The notes beneath the pieces are model-generated. The model ran no database searches and had not been told where the DNA came from. It saw only the letters and a program-made list of their open reading frames with translations. The translations under genes were made by a program, and so were the position numbers. A stretch of 64,000 bases of DNA, from NCBI GenBank assembly GCA_954871525.1, contig OX940867.1, forward strand, positions 18,515,343-18,579,342, in the 5' to 3' direction. The stretch comes from Parietaria judaica (lineage: Eukaryota > Streptophyta > Magnoliopsida > Rosales > Urticaceae). This document shows positions 59,132 through 64,000 of the stretch, piece by piece (position 1 is the first letter of the stretch; each line of letters starts with the position of its first letter).

Positions 59132-60019
59132 GAGTGCAATATATTTTTATTGTTGGTTTATTATGAGATAAATACCTAAGTTATGATGAAATGTTTGTCT
59201 CATACATCGAGTGTGAACACGCGATAAAAAAAAAAAAAAAGATTATGTCACCTAAAAAATATATTTTATGTTTTTTTATATTAGACTTTATATATATATA
59301 TATATATATATTATTTTAAAGTTGTTGAAATTGAATATATTTTTGTGAGAAAATAAAAAAACCACAAAATATTCAATATAATTAATGCTTATCTAAAGCA
59401 AATTCTATATGGAATTTTGTGCCACTTATAAAGAAGAGTGCAAGTTATGCAAAAAGGGATTCATTGCCGTTCCTCCTAGGTATCAAGGTTTAATATTCTA
59501 ATTTCTTATAAGGATAATAAGATTAAGTTCCAAATTGACTAGTGATACGCATATACCAAATCTTTACAGATTTATATGCTTTTATTTATTTATTTAGTGT
59601 AACCGGTAGAAATTAAAAAAAAAAACAAATGAGATCAATAAAAATAAAATACTCTTTGACACAAGCTAAAACCCTACATGAAGGTATTCAAAGTCCATAT
59701 TTTGCCGCGAAATCACACATAAAAAATAATTTATTTATGGACATTGATGTGGAAATAAATTGCTAAAAGACCTCCGTTGAGATTTTTATAATAAGCATAC
59801 CCCCAAATACCCCGTGCTAAGAAACAAAAATATTCTACACCGAGAGTAATAACGTAAATAAAAATCCTTATGAGGTTATTCTTGCAAAAAGCTCCATTGA
59901 TGTACTCTAAGGCAAACCAGCAACAAAATAAGACAATATTGAATATATCTATAGATTCCACCTCAAGTGTACAACATTGAGCCTTTGCAAAAATTAAATT
60001 ATAGTTTTCGATCCCTTTG
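59132..60019. other. Spacer, nothing recognised
   Basis: AT-rich with an (AT)n run near 59290-59312. A short minus-strand open frame at 59731-59961 has hydrophobic stretches but no known domain. Confidence 0.5.
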
Positions 60020-60971
60020 TGTTATGTGCATTTTACGAGCTATCTAGAAATTGAGATCCATTGGCAAAAGTCAAAACCCATTAACGAAGTCAAAGACCAA
60101 AGGCCCAAGACCCAACGTATCTAAAAATTAATGGAGAGATTCTCCATTAATTCCTCCCAAAACAAGGAAAAGTGGTTACCCCATTTACCTATAAATAGGA
60201 GTCTCCTCCTCCTCATTTGAGACATTCACACACAACTTTCTCCAGAGCTTCTCTCTCTAAAATTCGCCCCACTGGTCTTTCTTAGGCCCGCGCTTTTGAC
60301 GCCCCCGGAGTTCGTCAGGAAGGTCCGAATACGAGCTGAGACTGGACAGGGATTGAGTTAGCCTGGGAGAAGTTGTTCGACGTGGTCGTGCGCCTCGCCT
60401 AATATAAGAAAGGCATCAGCGAAGACTACCCTCGCCGGTCAAGACCCTCGCCACACGAGTAAGTCTACACCCGCGCCATCTACTACGACACTTTTACCGG
60501 TAATACCCTCGTCACTGGCGAAGGTCACTCCCGCATCGCCAACACCAGCATCTCCGACGAGCCAAACCTCATCGTCAGTCATCCTTTTATTACTAAGCCT
60601 GAACTACGTGGGGCCAAATTGTCATCGAGATACGTAGGCAGCCTCGCCCAACCATAAGCGACGAGGTGTGGGACCAATCTACCTTTTTTTTTTTTTTTTT
60701 GCAGGTCCTCCCTCGCCATCGGAGCTCGCCAAGGAAAGGAAATCACCAACAGCCATCAAGAACACCCCGGAGCTTCTCCAGGACGAGGAGCTCGCAAAGG
60801 AGGGAAGTTCATCAAAGATCGCCAAGAACAGCCCGGAGGCTTGCCAAAGATGAAGGACTCGCCTCCATCTCTGACGATCGTCAGTCAACCGCATTGACTC
60901 CACCTTTTGACCACCCACGTGACCAGTGGGTCCGGCCCACGGCTCGAACCGTAAATCGGGCTCTCAGTTAA
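60020..60971 (+). repeat. LTR and leader remnant, Ogre/Tat-like wording
   Basis: A plus-strand TATA box (ACCTATAAATAGGAGT, 60189-60204) is followed by a CT-rich leader and then GC-rich sequence. GAGATACGTAGGCA at 60627-60640 is a phrase often found in Ogre/Tat-type LTRs or leaders. After a T-run ending GCAG (60685-60705), which looks like a splice acceptor, a Lys/Ser/Pro-rich frame runs to about 60860 (PSELAKERKSPTAIK). No gag, pol or partner LTR follows. Confidence 0.4.
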
Positions 60972-61429
60972 AGCCATTTTCGCACATTAACACTTTGTAT
61001 TTTACAAATAAGAATTTATCCCCTAGGATATTTTTAGCATTTATTTCTAGTTTTTTTTTTCTTACAATTTATTTATATTTGTTTGACATTACCATTTTTT
61101 TAGAGTAATGGAAGCAAATTCACCTTTCAAAGTAGTCGAAGGCTACCCTAATACCCTATGAACTCTAATAATAACTCGACTTCTCTTCGAACTTTAATTT
61201 ATTGAATAAATTCTTTTTAATTTTAACCCCCACTATATTTATTCGTCCCCCTCCCTCAAAGTAAGAAAGAATTTCATCTACTCTCTACCTAGACAGGGTA
61301 ATTTTTTTTTATTTTTTTTTGGGATATGCAATCTTATCAAATATAAACCATATTATATTAGACCACGGCGTCATTATTATTACATAATCATCTTATTATG
61401 TTAAATCTTTTTTATAAACCTTGTGATTA

Positions 61430-61790
61430 AATGAATGTTTATCCATAGTTTATTTGTATTGCAATTATATTTATTATGACACAAAAGTCAATGTGTGAGA
61501 GGATTGATAAATGCAATAAATGAAATAAAAGATTGATCGTGGTTTAATTAAGTAGGTGAGAGTCTCTTAATTAGTTAAAGGTTATTGATGTATCTCAATA
61601 AAATAACCTGGATTGCAATATGTCTCATACTAGTTGAATTCACTATAAGTATGAAGTGATTCCATACTGAACATGACTTGATTAAATTTAGAAAAGTTAA
61701 TCAATTGAGACCGTCCTTGATAACTTCGAGTTAAGTCGTAAAAGATGATCAAATGATAATCAATCTAAATCTTGAGTAGCGCTGTTTGAA
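61430..61790 (+). repeat. Diverged fragment of the 2.7-kb LTR family
   Basis: Collinear with about 31930-32265 of the solo LTR: shared AGTATGAAGTG-TTCCATACTG, GACCGTC-TTGATAACTT-GAGTT and GATGATCAAATG. Truncated on both sides; similarity stops at about 61790. Confidence 0.7.
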
Positions 61791-62114
61791 ATCGGATATC
61801 GTTTCTTACCCCCAAAAAGAGTAAACTCAAGAACCCTAGATTCACACTAACGAGCTTTTTTCAGTTCAAAGTTTATGGAAAATTGAAGGAAGAAACCAGT
61901 TGATCTTCCTCCGATTGGTGTGACCCAATATGTTGGGTGAGTTTCGGCCAAGACTCGAGTCCTTAAAAAAGAATGAGACTTTTTACTTGCCGAATATATC
62001 ATTCTCAAATATCTTCCATAATGACTAGATTAGCATGCATGAGAGAGAACCCATAAGAGTTATATGAATCGATGAGTTTGAGGGGGAGCTTTATATATTT
62101 CTCAAATTCAAATA

Positions 62115-62710
62115 GAAAAGACCACTACGGTGCCATGGAGTCCATTCAAGAAACATAACAATATAAAATTGGGAGACACGGTGAATGTTTGGGCATCCAG
62201 CGCGGTCGTTACTCCCAAACTTTATCTTGTTTTAAAAAAAAATGTTTAAAAGTTTGCGATAGTCCAACCTCTTCAGTAGCACCTGCAAACACATAGTAAA
62301 CATTCTTAATTAAACCTCTTTCAAATTAGAAATTTTGGCGCTAACCCATTCAAATTAAATTATAGGCTTTCAACTCCAATGTACTTTACAATAATAACAA
62401 TAGATGAGTTAGAGCGGAAGCAACATCTTTCTCTCCTTCCGAATGATATAGATTTTAAGACCAATTTGGTGCTATGAGTACATTCAGAAAGATGAACGAA
62501 ATAAAGTCGGGAGACGTGTTGATGGTTTAGACAATGTGTCGCGGCCGTTACTCCCATACTTTGTCTCGTATTGAAAAATATTAAAAGGTTTGCTATAGTG
62601 GTAATATCTTCAATAGCGCCTGCAAACATATAGTAAAGATTCTTAATTTAACATGTTTTAAAATTGAAACTTTTGGGGATGACCCATTTAAAACTAAATT
62701 ATAACCTTTT
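62115..62710. repeat. Two diverged tandem copies of a roughly 340-bp unit
   Basis: 62115-62365 and 62456-62710 share GGGAGACACGGTGAATG/GGGAGACGTGTTGATGG, GTCGTTACTCCCAAACTTT, AGCACCTGCAAACACATAGT and TGACCCATT-type words in order. Non-coding; source unknown. Confidence 0.75.
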
Positions 62711-62925
62711 TAACCCTTAAGTACTTTCAAATAAGCGTATATGTACTGGAACAATTTTCAGCATCTATCTCTAATGATATTTTTATTTTATTTTATATGA
62801 AATTATTACTTTTTAAGAGTATTTGGTGCAAATCAGCTTAGAAATTGGTCAAAGGGTGCTCTAATACCCTCTTAAATCTAATAATAGCTCAGCTCCTCTT
62901 GAACTTTAATGTATTTTATAAATTT

Positions 62926-63686
62926 CGTATAATTGTAACAGTCCGTGAAAATTGAAGACATATTTAAGAAATACGGCGCCTCTACTTTATTTGTTTGTCT
63001 CTCTTGCACGTGCATTTCTCTTCCGTGTTTTCATTCGTCAGGATCCGCCTTGCGCATATATTATTGCAGTTCAAAGAGCGGTAGTAGAAGGAGGATTCTG
63101 CCGAATACTTGGAATTGAAAAATATTGTCAAAAATAATAAAATGCTAAAATCATAATTTGATTTAAATTATAAACTCGGAATGTATAAAAGATTTAAGTT
63201 CTTTTTAAACTCTATTCAATTAATATAAAATATTTAGCATTTTGTTACAAAATAGAGTGGAATTAGATTAAAAAAATAGCTACATAAAAAAAACGATAAC
63301 CTAATTTTTATTTTCGAATGTTATTTAATGAATTTCATTTCACTGTTGAAGATTTGAGTGGTGCAAGGTCGCTGTAGCCGTATAAGTATTTTTGTGAATA
63401 ATCATATATAAAATTTTAATTTCTCGGCAAATAATATAACAACAAAATATTTTAATTAATATTACTATTACGATTGTATTTTTTTAGAATAAAGCGTTTC
63501 AATGAATTCTAAAATCAAATTGATCTCACTTGGAAGTTTCGGTGCCCCATTAGAGAACAAAAACTAACATTGTCTAAAATGGAATTTACCTCACTAGGAA
63601 ATTTCATTAAAAAATTCAAAAACCAAAAGACAATAAATAATAATTGTTAATGCCGAAAAATAGATCAACACTTAAAGCGGCCAAAG
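62926..63686. other. Spacer, nothing recognised
   Basis: AT-rich sequence; the open frame at 62952-63137 has no known domain. Confidence 0.5.
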
Positions 63687-64000
63687 TGTTGATTTTGGAC
63701 CGGCCCCGATGATCATTTGATGGTAAGGGGGTCTTGAAGCTTGATTCTTCTTTCTTGATAGGCCGGAAATATTTTCCGAGATTGATGCCTCCGTCTCCGT
63801 ATTTAAGAAAACGAGAAAACGTGAACTTAAAGGGGGTACGGAGGGGGTGCCTCCGTATCCACCTCCGTATCTGAGTTACCGTTTTGATTGAAATGAGCTT
63901 CTATTTATAAAAGGGTGCATGGACCTCTGAGTAATTAATAATTACGTTGTTGGGCCCCTGAGCAATTACGATATTGCTTGCGCGGTGCGCGATGCTCTTT
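63687..64000 (-). repeat. Probable LTR entering from the right edge
   Basis: Begins (plus strand) TGTTGATTTTGGACC. On the minus strand a TATA box CCCTTTTATAAATAGAAGC (near 63898-63916) is followed by a leader with CCTCCGTA repeats. The far end lies outside the window, so the element and its target duplication cannot be confirmed. Confidence 0.4.

Larger units (their letters stand above)
61010..62925. repeat. Diverged direct repeat pair flanking a duplicated region
   Basis: About 61010-61215 and 62755-62925 share CTAATACCCT, CTCTAATAATAACTC, CTTCTC/CTCCTCTTGAACTTTAAT and similar words in the same orientation. Between them lie an LTR fragment (61430-61790) and a tandem pair (62115-62710). Identity of the repeat is unknown; it is non-coding. 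Confidence 0.65.

Noticed and set aside
59731..59961. Small membrane protein gene on the minus strand
   Set aside because: Hydrophobic only because of AT-rich codons; no homology, promoter or conserved motif visible.

Overview
This window looks like nuclear DNA of a eudicot plant. The evidence is an AT-rich background with many (AT)n and poly-T runs, a two-exon class IV GATA transcription factor with plant subfamily I features, and a dense set of plant transposons: Ty3/Gypsy Tat, Ty1/Copia Sirevirus, non-autonomous hAT, Tourist-like MITEs, a tRNA-derived SINE and a MULE-borne Ulp1-like gene. The species cannot be named from the sequence. There is one apparently intact host gene; nearly everything else recognisable is mobile DNA, mostly broken.

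Layout. 1-1.67 kb: decayed MULE-type DUF1985/Ulp1-like gene (+). 4.1-5.5 kb: GATA factor (-), exons 5536-5267 and 4711-4097. Just upstream of it lies a SINE (5910-6012) with a 12-bp target duplication. 7.3-9.7 kb: three non-autonomous hAT-type elements. 10.85-11.49 kb: a Tourist-like MITE. 12.9-15.39 kb: 5' part of a Gypsy element (LTR, PBS, gag-protease; +), cut off at a junction with the next element.

15.39-35.5 kb: a Tat-lineage Gypsy element in minus orientation (5' LTR 34800-35505, 3' LTR reduced to about 114 bp), with an antisense ORF of the 'putative gypsy type transposon' family at 16.1-19.1 kb. It was itself hit twice by one LTR family: a scrambled Copia copy at 19855-25868 and a 2.7-kb solo LTR at 31794-34521 flanked by the perfect 5-bp duplication CGATG.

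36.4-40.5 kb: three more hAT-type elements. 41.9-45.2 kb: a 5'-truncated Copia element (-). 46.2-47.1 kb: a GC-rich LTR-like block. 48773-59128: a Tourist-like MITE (TTA duplication) split by a 9.7-kb Sirevirus-type Copia element (-) that has both LTRs, PBS, gag, pol, and a third ORF between pol and the 3' LTR that appears to contain an intron. 60.0-64.0 kb: LTR or leader remnants, a diverged fragment of the 2.7-kb LTR family, and local duplications.

The genes do not form an operon or pathway. The story is nested transposition around one regulatory gene. The features most worth a second look are the Sirevirus third ORF with its likely intron, the Tat antisense ORF, and the six hAT-type elements with different subterminal repeats. 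I saw no CRISPR array, rRNA or functional tRNA gene. Apart from the GATA gene, every ORF I could assign belongs to a transposon.
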